Source: Saccharopolyspora sp. NFXS83
Lineage (GTDB): Bacteria > Actinomycetota > Actinomycetes > Mycobacteriales > Pseudonocardiaceae
NCBI RefSeq assembly: GCF_026241095.1
Contig: NZ_JAPFGB010000002.1
Coordinates: forward strand, 62,001 to 126,000
Length of the DNA: 64,000 bases
Direction: 5' to 3'
Part shown: positions 35,336-47,300 of the stretch, piece after piece
Position numbering within the stretch: position 1 is the stretch's first letter
How the letters are laid out: each line of letters opens with the position of its first letter
The notes under the pieces: generated by a model
The model's database searches: none
The model's input: the letters and a program-made list of their open reading frames with translations, nothing else
What the model was told of the DNA's origin: nothing
Program-made: the position numbers and the translations under genes

Positions 35336-38300
35336 GGGCCTGCCGCACGACGACGTGCGCGTTCGTCCCGCCGAAGCCGAACGAACTCACCGCGCCTCGG
35401 CGCACCCCGTCGCGACCGACCCACTCGCGTGCCTCGCGCACCGGGTACAGCGGCGACTCCTCGAACCGGAAGCGGCGGTTGAGATCCGGGCAGTGCAAGG
35501 TGGGCGGGAGCTGCCCGTGGCGCACCGCGAGCACCACCTTGAGCAGGCCGGCGATGCCCGCCGCGCTCAGCGCGTGCCCGATGTTCGTCTTGACGCTGCC
35601 GACGCCGCAGAAGCCGACCTCGGCGGTGCTGCTGCGGAACGCCCCGGTCAACGCCTTGAGCTCCATCGGGTCGCCGATCCTGGTCCCGGTTCCGTGCGCC
35701 TCCACGTAACCGATGCGGTCGGCGTCCACTCCGGCCGCCCGCCATGCCTGCTCGATGGTCCGCTGCTGCGCGCGGGGGTTGGGCGTGGTGATCCCCATCG
35801 TGCGGCCGTCGTTGTTCACGGCGCTGCCCTCCAGCACCGCGTGGATCGGGTCGCCATCGCGCAGGGCGTCCGGGAGGCGCTTGAGCAGCAGCACCCCGGC
35901 TCCCTCGCCGAGCACGATCCCGTCCGCGCCCTCGTCGAAGGTGCGGCACCTGCCGGTGGGCGAGAGCGCTCCCGCCTCGCTCAGGCCGACGAACGGGACC
36001 TGGTCCAGCAGGATCTCGACCCCGCCCGCGAGGGCCAGGTCCGACTCGCCCGAACGCAGGCTCTGCGCGGCGAGGTGCACGCTCACCAACGACGACGAGC
36101 ACGCCGAGTCGATCACCACGGCGGGACCGTGGACGTCGAGGAAGTGCGAGACGTGCGCGGCGATGAAGTTCTGCGCCATGCCGCTGATCGCATCCCGCCC
36201 CGGACCCGAGTGGTAGCTGCCGAAGTTCGCCGAGCGGGCCCCGGCGAACACGCCCAGTGCGGAGCCCGCGACGTCCTCGGGCCGCAGCCCCGCGTCGGCG
36301 AGGCATTCCGCGGACACCTCCAGGAACTGGCGCACCAGCGGATCGATCTGCGCGGCGCCCGCCGGGTCGAGGCGGAAGTGCTCCGGGTCGAAGTCCTCGA
36401 TGCCGTCGAGGAATCCGCCCCAGCGGCTGACGCTGCGGCCGGGTTCGGGATTCGGGCTGTGGTACCCGTCGACGTCCCAGCGCGACCGGGGGACCTCCAC
36501 GATCGAATCGACCCCGGCGAGCAGGTTGCGCCAGAAGGTCTGGTGATCGGGCGCCCCGGGCAGGTGGCACGCCATGCCGACCACGGCGATGCCCTCGCCG
36601 CCCGCCCGCCGCGCAGCGGAGACCTCCGCCGGGACCGGCCGGTCGACTTCGCCGAGCTGCTCGCCGTCGTCGCCCGCATCCGTCGACGTCCGGGCGGCCC
36701 GCAGCAGCGGCGCGCCGGAGCCGACCGGAACCTGGTCGCGCAGGTGTCCGGCGAGCAGGCCGATCGTCGGGTGCTCCAGCAGCGCCGAGGGCTCCGCGAC
36801 CACCCCGAGCTCGCGCTCCAGTGCGGTCAGCAACTGGGCGATCATGATGGAGTCCACGCCCAGTTCGGCGAAGTCCGCGTCCCGGGCCACGACCGCGGCG
36901 TCGAGCCGCAGCTGGTCCGCGAACACCTCGGTCAACCGCGCCTCCAGCTCGGCAGGCGCACCGTCCGGTCCGGGCGCGGGGTCCTCGGCTCGGGCCGCGG
37001 GGCCGGTCGAAATCCCCCGTGCGGTGGGGGTTTCAGCCTTCGCCCGCGCGCGGCGGTCGTCCTTCGTGGACCGTTCCGCTGGTTCTGCCGGGGTCGCCGC
37101 GATCTCCCGTCCGCTCGACGGTCCCTCCGCGTCGTCCGCGGCGGATCGCTCCGGCGCTGCCGGACTCCGTCGCACGACGGCGGTGAGGCGTTGCGGGTCG
37201 AAGCGATCCGGGTCGACCAGGCAGGGCAGCACCACCGGCTCCCCTGCGGCGGCCATCGCTCGGTCCAGCAGGTCCAGCCCGGTCTTCGGGTCGAGGGTCC
37301 GCAGGCCGAGTGCGCGGTAGACCGGGGTGTGCACCTCCGGCATCCCGTCCGAGCGCCAGCTCGGCCACTGCACCGCGCGCACCGCGGTCGACCGCCCGAG
37401 CGCGGTCTGCTGCTCGGCGAAGCGGTCCAGGAACGAGTTCGCCAGCGCGTAGTCGCTCATGCCCGCGCCCAGTGCGGGCACGGCGGCGGCCACGGAGGAG
37501 AAGAGCACGGCGAACCGCAGCGGATCGTCCGCGCACGCGCGGAACAACTCCTGGACGCCGGTGACCTTCGGAGCCAGCACCGCGCGGATCTCGCCCAGGT
37601 CCTTCGCGATGAACGCCGGGTTGTCCATCACTCCCAGTCCGGCGCAGTGCACCAGGCCCGTGATCGGCCCCCACTCGCGACGCACCTCCGCGAGCGCCTC
37701 CCGCAACCGTTCCGGGTCGTCGAGCGGCGTGGCGAGGGTCGTGATGCCGACGCCGGGCCGCTCCAGCTCCAGCAGGTCGCGCAACCGCCGGGCCACGCCG
37801 GGATCGACCTCGGGATCGGCCAGCACCGCCTCCCAGCGGTCCCTGGCCGGCAACTCCATCCGCCCCAAGAGGACCAGCCGGTCGGCACCGCGCTCGATCA
37901 GCCGCCCCGCGACGGCCCGGCCGAGCGCACCCGTTCCGCCGGTGATCAGCACGGTCCGCCCGGCGAGGTCGTCGGACCACTCGGTTCCGCCGCTGCCGGC
38001 GACTTCGCGCATCTCCGGCACGAACCGCGCCCCGCCTCGCACGCGCACCTCCGTGAACGGTTCGGGCGCGGCGAGCTCGGTGGCGAGCAGCGACCGCACA
38101 CCGCCGATGGTCAGCCCGTCGACGTCCACGGTCCGCGCGAGCACCGACGGGTACTCCGCCGACAGCATCCGCACGAGCCCGCCGATGACGGCGCCGCGCA
38201 AAGCCGGCCCCGCTTCACCGGCCTCGGCCGTTCCCCCGGTGACGTGCAGGTACCACAGTCCCGTGGTGCGGCGGGCCGCGATCAGCTCCTGCGCGAGCAC

Positions 38301-41300
38301 GATCCGCGCCCAGCTCTCCGGGGCCGGGTCGTCCGGCCCGCCCGCCGCGTCCACCAGGTCGAGCACGCCGATCGCCCCGGAGTGCTCGCGCGCCAAGCGG
38401 GTGCCGGTCTCCGGGTCGGCGTCGGCTGCTTCGTCCAACGACACGACGCGTGCCTCCGCGCCGAACGCCTCGCGGGCGAGTTCGAAGGTGTTCTCCCCCG
38501 CCAGCACCAGGAATTCGCCGTGCGGCGCGCTCGGCCGCACGACGGCCTCGGCAGGCCGCCACGAGCGGGCCAGCAGGCGGACGTCCCCGTCCTCCCGCGC
38601 CTGCTCGGGCGCACGGCCGGGCAGCCAGTGCCGTTCCCGGGCGAACGGGTAGGTGGGCAGCGACGTCAGCGGCGGCCTCCCGGAGCGCAACGCAGGCCAG
38701 TCGACGTCCGCGCCGCCCTCCCACAACCGGGCCAAGCGGTCCAGCCTGCCTTCACTCGCCAGCCTGGCGAGGTAGGCGCGACCTTCCGGCTCGCCTAGCC
38801 ACTCGTGCGCGCCGGACGCCGTCGCGCACCGCAGGTCACCGGTCGCGGCGGCGGCGAGTTCGGATCGCAGCCCGGCCACGGAGTCGGCCACGACGGCGAG
38901 CCGGACCGCCATCGGCGTCCGGCCGGTCTGCGAGGTGTGCGCCAGCGACGCCAGGGATGCGGTCGTGCCGTCCAGGAAGGTCAGGACGGAGTCGATGTAG
39001 CGGCGCAGCGCGCTCTCGTCCCGGGCCGAGAGCAGGAAGACCTCGGGCCCGCCCTCGGTGCGCCCGGCGTCGCGCGCCGGGGGCTCCTCCAGCACCACGT
39101 GCGCGTTGACCCCGCCGAAGCCGAACGAGCTGACCCCCGCCCGGCGCGGGACGACCGCGCCCGAGGCGTCCACCGGCTCCCACGCGCGCGTCCGGTGCAC
39201 CGGCTCGAACCTGGTGCCGTCCACGCGGATCAGCGGGTTGAGCTCGGCCACGTGAAGCGTCGCGGGAAGCGTGCGGTGCCGCATCGAGAGGATCACCTTC
39301 ACCACCCCGGCGATGCCCGCGGCGGGTTCGAGATGGCCGATGTTGCTCTTCACCGTGCCCAGCGCGCAGCCGACCGCCGGGTGACCGGAAGCCAGCCGCC
39401 GGTCGGCGTCGACGATGGCCTCGACCTCCACCGGATCCCCTAGCTTCGTGCCGGTGCCGTGCAGTTCCCAGCAGGACACGGTCTCGATCGGCACCTGGGC
39501 GTCCCGGTACGCCTCGACCAGCAGATCGGCCTGCGCGAGCGGGTTCGGCGCGGTCAGCGAGCTGGCCCGCCCGCCGTGGTTGACGGCGCTGCCGCGAATC
39601 ACCGCGTGCACCCGGTCCCCGTCCTCGACGGCCCGCGCCAGCGGCTTGAGGACCAGCACCGCCACGCCCTCGCCCTTGACGTATCCGTCGGCGCCCGCGT
39701 CCAGCGCCTTGCACCTGCCGTCCGGCGACAGCACGCCGAGCTGGTTGCCCGCGACCACGGTCTGCGGCGACAGCACGAGGCTCACCCCGCCCGCGATGGC
39801 CAACTCGCTCTCCCCGGACCGCAGCGATCGGACCGCACGGTGCAGGGCGACGAGCGAACTGGAGCACGCGGTGTCGATGCTCTCGCTCGGGCCGCGCAGG
39901 TCCAGCAGGTACGACACCCGGTTGGCCAGCATGGTGCGCGCCAATCCCGTCCCGGTGTAGGCGTTGACCTCGCCGTCGCGCAGCACCATCGACTCGTAGT
40001 CGGTGAACTGCACCCCCGCGAACACGCACACCGGCCGCCCCGCCAGCCGGTCCGGACGCCGACCGGCGTCCTCCAGGGCGGACCAGGTGTGTTCGAGGAA
40101 GAGCCGGTGCTGCGGGTCCATCACCTCCGCTTCCAGCGGGGAGATCCGGAAGAACAGCGGGTCGAACCTGTCCACCTCGTCGAGGAATCCGCCCCAACGG
40201 GCGGAACCGCCGTACTCGCGGGACACCTCGCGCCAGTCCCAGCGGTCGCCGGGTACCTCGGTGATCAGGTCGTGCTCCTGCTCCAAGTCGCGCCAGAACG
40301 CCTCCAACCCGGACGAGCCGGGGAACCGGCCGCTCATGCCGATCACGGCGATCGGTTCCGCCTCCGGCGCGGGAATCGCGGATCGGCCGACCGCGATGTT
40401 CGGGCGAACCGCGTCGCCCCCGGCCGACCGCACCGGAGTCACGGCAGCGGAAGCATCCGCCCGCTCGGATTCCCCAGTCGCCGCAACCGGATCGGACCTC
40501 ACATCCGTCGGCGTCCCGTCGTGCTCCGGAGACGTCACCGCCGCTCCGGTGAGCGGAAGGCGCCCCCACGTCGGCACGTCCGGGAATTCGCCGGCCAAGT
40601 GGCGGCCGAGCTTGGCGATCGTGTTCGCCCCGAACAGCGTCGTCGTGGGCACCTCGATGCCGTGCCGCGCGGTGAGTTCCGCGGCGAGGGCTTGGAGGCC
40701 GAAGGAGTCGAGGCCGTACTCCCCGAAACCCGCGTCGGCGTCCAACGCGGCGGCGGGCAGGTCCACGACTCCGGCCACGAGCTCGCGCACCGCCGCCACC
40801 GCCGACTCGATCGCCCCGGCTTCCGGCGCGTTCGCCGCGGGCGAGATCCGCACCGCGCCTTCGTCCGCGGACGTCCCGAGACCATCAGAAGCAGCTGCCA
40901 CGACCGGACCCTGCTGCGTCCCGGTACGAGCGGGAGCGGCCGGTTCCCCTGCCTCCGCCCGTCCCGCGCGCACGGAATTCCCACCGGCGATGGGCGATCC
41001 GGCGTCGTGGCCATCCGATTCCGCGGGTACAGCGGGACGTTCCCGCACCGCTGTGCCCGCGACCAGCTCACGCATCCGCTCGGGCTCGCCTGGCAGCACC
41101 GCCAGCTGGCTCCACCCGGTGCGCAACGCCAGCTCCAGCGCGGCCACACCCGCATCGCTGTCCAAGTAATCGAACCCGGTGCCGGTCAAATAGCGCTGCT
41201 CGTCCTCGGCGTCGACGTGCATCCCGCCGGAGCGCCACATCGGCCAGTCGATGGACACGGTCCGGCCCCGGCGATCGCCGTCGGCACGGCGGTGCTCCCG

Positions 41301-44300
41301 CTCGACGGCGAAGCCGTCCAGGAAGCGCGCGCCCACGGCGTAGTCGACCAGCCCGTAGTCGCCGAGCTGTCCGGCGATCGACGAGTAGAGCACGAACAGC
41401 TCCAACGGCTCGCCCGCGGTGACCACGTCGAGCACCCGAGGGCCTTCGACGCGTTCCCGCAGCCGCGACCGGAGCTCCGCCAAGTCCTTGTCCGGCAACG
41501 GGGTGCCGGAGACCGTCCCCGCCAAGTGGAACACGCCGTGCAGCGCACCCCAGCGCGCTCCGACCTCGGCGACCACCTCGGCCATCCTGCGCTCGTCGGC
41601 CACGTCCGCGACGAAGTGCTCGACCTCGCCGAGCTCGCGCAGTTCCGCCAGCACCGCGGCCCGCTCCCCCTCCGGAGCGGACCGGCCGGTGAGCGCGAGC
41701 CGCGCCCCGAAGCGGGTCAGCAGCGTCCGGGCCAGCACAGCGCCCAATCCGCCGAGCCCGCCCGTGATCAGATATGTCCCGCCCTGGCGCAGCGGTGACG
41801 GCTGTACCGGCTCCGGGTCGGCTTCCCGCAGGTACCGCACGGCCCGGTCGGCGGAGCCGAGTCGCACCATGGCGGCGTCGACGTGCTCGGTGGTGACTTC
41901 GGCGCACAGCCGCCGCGCGCCGACGTCGCCGGAGATCCGCACCACCGAGAAGGCAAGTCCGGGCAGCACCGCGCGCAGCGACATGTCGAAGCCGCCCCAC
42001 GCCTCGGCCAGCGCACCGTCCTCCGGCACGATCGCGTGGACCCGGCGCAACGCTCCCGGCTCCACGGCCACGAACGCCCGCACGAGCAGGAACATCGCCT
42101 CGGGGCCGGTCGTGAGCCTCCGTGCGAAGTCCGGTTCGGCCAGCGTCCACAGGTGCACGACCCGGCCGACGCGGACACCACGCTCGCGGAGGATGTGCAG
42201 CAAGCGCACGTAGTCCTCGGCGTGGTCCGGTCGCACCTCGAACGACCGCGGATCCCGCTCCTGGAAATACGGCCCCTGCCGCACGTGCACGGCCCCCGGC
42301 AGTGGCAGCTCGCCCAGCACCAGCGCCACGTCGGCGTGCTCCGCGGCGGACGCCGCGGGCTGCGGACGCCAGTCCGCGCGGTACCAGCTCAGGCCCGCGC
42401 CGCGGTCGGTGAACCAGTACCGGTCCTCGGCGAACGGGTAGGTCGGAAGGCGGCGGCGCCGTGTGGTGGGACCGCCCCAGGTGATCCGGGCGCCCCGAAC
42501 CCACGCGCTCGCGACCTCGTGCAGGTCCTGCCCGTCCGGAGCCGGTGGCCGAGCCCCGCGCTCGACCCGCCCGGTGTGCAGCGCGGTGACGTCGCCGGCG
42601 AGGTATCCGCGCAGGTGGCGCAGCGCCTCCGCGCCGTCGCTCGCCACGAACGCCAGCCGCTCCGGCAACTCGGCACGGCCCGCTAGGAGCGTGTGGGCGG
42701 TACCGGCCAAGTCGTGCGCCCAGTCCTGCGCGGCGTCCACGAAGGACCGGGCGTAGGCCCGCAGGCGCTCCGGATCGCGCGCCGACAGCGCGAACACGAC
42801 CGGCCGACCGTCGGCGGCGTGCGAATCGTCCTCGGACACGTATTCCTCCAGCACCACGTGCGCGTTGACCCCGCCGTAGCCGAACGAGCTCACCCCGGCG
42901 CGGCGCGGAACGCCGTCGGCCGGGCGCGGCCAGTCCTGTTCGGACACGGGGATGTGGAACGGCGAACCAGCCAGGTCGAGGTGCGGGTTCAGCTCGCCGA
43001 TGCCGGGGTTTCCGGTCAACCGGCCGTGGCGCATCGACAGCAGCACGCGCAGCACCCCCGCGATTCCCGCGGCGGGCTCCAGGTGGCCGATGACGTTCTT
43101 CAACGCGCCGAGCGCGCAGTGCGGCTCGGCGGGAGCCGGGTGCCCCCAGCGGTGGTACAGCTCGGCGAAGGCTCGGCGCAGGCCGTTGGCCTCGGCCGGG
43201 TCACCGATCACCGTGCCCGTGCCGTGCGTCTCGATGAAACCCACCGTGGCCGGGTCGATGCCCGCCTTCTCGTGGGCTCGCACCACCACCTCCGCTTGGG
43301 CGAGCGGGTTGGGCGCGGTCAGCGAGTTCGCCCGGCCGCCGTGGTTGACGGCGCTCCCGCGGAGCACGGCGTGGATCGGGTTCCCGTCGGCCAGCGCCCG
43401 GCTCAGGCGCTTGAGCACGATCACGCCGACGCCCTCACCACGCACGTATCCGGCGGCGTCGGCGGCGAACGCGCGCCCGACACCGTCCGGGCTGAGCATC
43501 CCCGCCTGCTCCAGGGAGGAGAACGCGCCCGGGGACAACAGCACGCCCACCCCGCCCGCGAGCACGGTCTCGCAGTGGCCGAGCTCCAGCGCCTCGGCCG
43601 CGCGGTGCAGCGCCACCAGCGAGCTGGAGCACGCGGTGTCCACCGGTTCGCTCGGGCCGCGCAGGTCGAGCTGGTAGGAGATCCGGTTGGCCAGCATCGA
43701 CGGCGTCAGCCCCGTGGAGGCGTAGGCGTCGGTCCTGACACCGGAGCGCTGGATCTGCTCGGCGTACTCGGACGGGCCGACTCCGACGAACAGCCCGGTG
43801 TCGCTGCCCGCCAGCGACAGCGGGTCGATCCCCGCGTCTTCGATCGCGCTCCACGCGGTGCGCAGCAGCAGTCGCTGCCGGGGGTCCATCCACTTCGCCT
43901 CGCGCGGCGAGATGCCGAAGAACAGCGGGTCGAACCGGTCGATGCCGGGCATGAATCCCGCCCGGGTGATCCGGGTGCGGCCCGTCTGCTCGGCGGGGTC
44001 GCCGTAGGTGCCCCGCCAGTCCCAGCGGTCGCCCGGGACCTCGGAGATGAGGTCTCCCCCGGCGGTGAGGTTCGCCCAGAACGAGCGGAGATCGCGGGAT
44101 TCGGGGAGCACACCGGCCATGCCGACGATGACCACCGGATCCTGCTCGGTGGAGCCCTGGTGCGGTGCCCGGGCCGCGCCGCCGCCCGTCGAGGTCCTCG
44201 CCGATTTCCCGCCGGGCGTCGTGCACTCCGAAGCCGTGGCGGGCTCCGCGGCGACGTCCACCGCACCGCGGTGTTCGTCGGACCGCTCGAAGTCCTGGGC

Positions 44301-47300
44301 TGAGCGCTGTCCGACGGTCGCCACCGAGCCGGGGTCCTCAGCCGGATCTGTCGTACGCCCGCCGAATCGATCCGCGTCCTCGGTCGCCGAAGGCGGAGCG
44401 GGGCGATCCGCCGCATCGGGACGGGACTCCGGCGAGCCTGCTCCGCGCTCTTCGACCAGCCACGACGCCAACGCGTTCACCGTCGAGGTCGCGAGCAGCT
44501 GGTCCGGTCCGATGGGCAGGCCGAACTCGGCTCCGGCCCGGTCGGCCAGCTTCAGCAGGCTGAGGGAGTCGAGTCCGTGCTCGTGGAAGGTGCCGTCCGG
44601 GTCGAGTTCCTCGACCGGGTAGCCGCTGATCTCGGCCAGCAGTCCCAGCACCCGGTCCCGGGTCGGCGCGGTGGCGACCGGTTCGGCGGCACCGTCCGGC
44701 CGGGGAGCACCCGCACCGGCTGCCGCGCGGATCCAGCAGCGGGTCCGCGCGAACGGATATCCCGGCAGCGACATCGGCCGCGGAGGCACGGGATGCAGCC
44801 CCGCCCAGTCGAATTCCTCACCGCTCGCCCAAGCGCGGGCCACCTCGGCGAGGTCGGGAGCGGCAGGCAGCGCCCGTCGGACCGGTTCCACCGCGGCGGT
44901 GCCGACGTGGTGGTTCGCCGCGGTGCGCCCAGCGAGGAAGTCCGCCAGCGAAGCGGCCAGCTCGGCGGAACTCTCGGCGACCACGGCGAGGCGGTGCGCC
45001 ATCGGCTCCCGGCCGGTCTGCAAGGTGTGGGCGAGGCGGTCCAAGTCGACGCCCTCGGGCCGGCCGGTCCCGGCGAGCTCCGCGGCGACCTCCCGGAGGC
45101 TCATGCCCAGGTGGACGGCTCCTGGCCGCACGGTCTCGGCGACCGCGCCGCGCCGCTCGGCCAGCCGCGCGGGCAGCCGCATCATCGTCGTCGGATCCAT
45201 CCCGAGTTCGTCCAGCGAGTCGTCGAGCTGGGACTGCGCCACCCCGGCCAGCTCGGCGAGATCGGCCACGAGGTCCGCGTCCGGCCCCGGATGCGCGGTG
45301 AGCACGCCGGAGATCCCGCGCACCAGCTCGCGCAGCCGGTCGTCGTCGCGCGCCGAGAACGGGAACAGGCGGGGACGCCGCTCGTTCACCACGGGCTCGG
45401 CTGGTTCCGGGTACTCCTCGACGATCAGGTGCGCGTTGGACCCGCCGGCGCCGAAGGCGCTGATCCCGGCGCGCAGCGGCGCGGGACCGGTCCACGGCGA
45501 CAGCGACCGCTGCACCTGGAACGGCGCCGACTCCCAGTCGATGTCGGGGTTGAGCCGATCCGCGTGCAGCGACGGCGGCAGCTCCCGCGCCCGGAGTTGC
45601 AGCAGGACCTTCGTCAACGCGGCCATGCCCGCCGCCGACTCCAGGTGCCCGATGGAGGACTTCGCCGAGCCGAGGGCGATCCGCGGTGCCGCGTCCGGGC
45701 GGGTACCGAACGCGCGGGCCAGCCCGGCGATCTCCGTGGGGTCGCCGAGGGCCGTCCCAGTGCCGTGCGCCTCCACGTAGGACACCGTCGCGGGGTCGAC
45801 ACCGGCTTCCCGCAGCGCTCCGGCCACCAGGTCGCCCTGGGCCGCGGGGTTCGGCACCGCGAACCCGCCGGTCTTGCCGCCGTGGTTCACCGCCGCGGCC
45901 AGCAGCACGCCGAGTACCCGGTCGCCGTCCCGCTCCGCGTCCGCGAGCGGCTTGAGCAGCACGGCCCCCACGCCTTCGCCGGGCACCATGCCGTCACCGC
46001 CTTCGCCGAAGCTGCGACAGCGGCCGTCGCTGGAGGTGAACCCGCCCGCGGCGAGCTGCCGGTACTTGCGCGGGTGCGGGGCGAGGTTGACCCCGCCGAC
46101 GAGGGCGTGGTCGATCTCGCCCAGCGCCAGGGATTGGCACGCCAGTTGCACGGCGGTGAGCGAGGACGAGCACATGGTGTCCACGGCCAGGCTCGGTCCG
46201 TGGAAGTCGAAGAAGTACGACACGCGGTTGGCTATGGACGCCGAGCCCATGCCGCCCGCGAGCCCCCGCTCGTCTTCGAAGAGCTGGTAGTGGCCGTACA
46301 TCACGCCGATGTAGACCCCGACCTGCTTGCCGCGCAGCCGAGCACGCGGGTACCCCGCGTCCTCCAGCGCGTGCCACGCGGTTTGCAGCATCAGTCTTTC
46401 CTGCGGGTCGGTGAGTTCAGCCTCCCGCAACGACATCTGGAAGAAGCGCGGGTCGAATTCGTCGATCCCGTCGAGGAATCCGCCCCAGCGCCCGACCGGA
46501 GTTCCGTCCACTTCGGACTCGTGACGCCAGTTCCACCGGTCGGCGGGGACCTCGCGCACGCAGTCGCGCCCCTCCCGCAGGTTCTGCCAGAACTCGGAGA
46601 CGTCGGCGGCCATCGGGTAGCGGCCCGCCACACCGACGACGGCGATCCGCCGGGCACCCGTGGCAGCGGTGGATCCGGCTTGCGGGAGCGGGACTTCCGC
46701 TCCGGACGACGGTGGTCCGGCCGGCGCTGCGGAGTCCTCCCCACCGCGCCGGGAAGCGGCGGGCGGCGGAACCTCCTGCCGGGCCCTCTCCGGTGCCAGG
46801 GCTCGGATCGCGTCGGGGTGCGACTCCAGCAGCCGGTCGGCGAGCTCACGGATAGTGGGGTGCTCGAACAGCAACGTCGCGGGCAGCTCCCCCACGTCCG
46901 CGGCGAGCCGGTCGGTGATGCGCGGGACGGTCAGCGAGTCGACCCCGAAGTTCTCGTACGTCTCGTCCAGCCACAACCGGTCCTTCGGAACCTGCAGGAC
47001 CTCTTCGAAGACGCCGCGGACGTGTTCCTGCGCGACCGCGCGCAACGCTTCCGGTTCCGGCCGCGGCTCGGTCCGCGGCTCCAGCGAACGCCCGGCGGTG
47101 GCTGGTCCGCCGACGGCGAGTTCGGGGGAGTCCGCGCCGGAGCCGCCGGTGGTCTCGGCCACGACCACGTGCTGGGTCAGCCCCTCGTCCGCCGGAAGCG
47201 CGCGGCTGCGGCCGAAACCGGCCAGCTCCAGCGCCCGGCACCAACCGTCCCCGGACAGCAGCGGGCTGCCCGGCAGCCGCAGGTGCTCGTCCCGGTTGAG

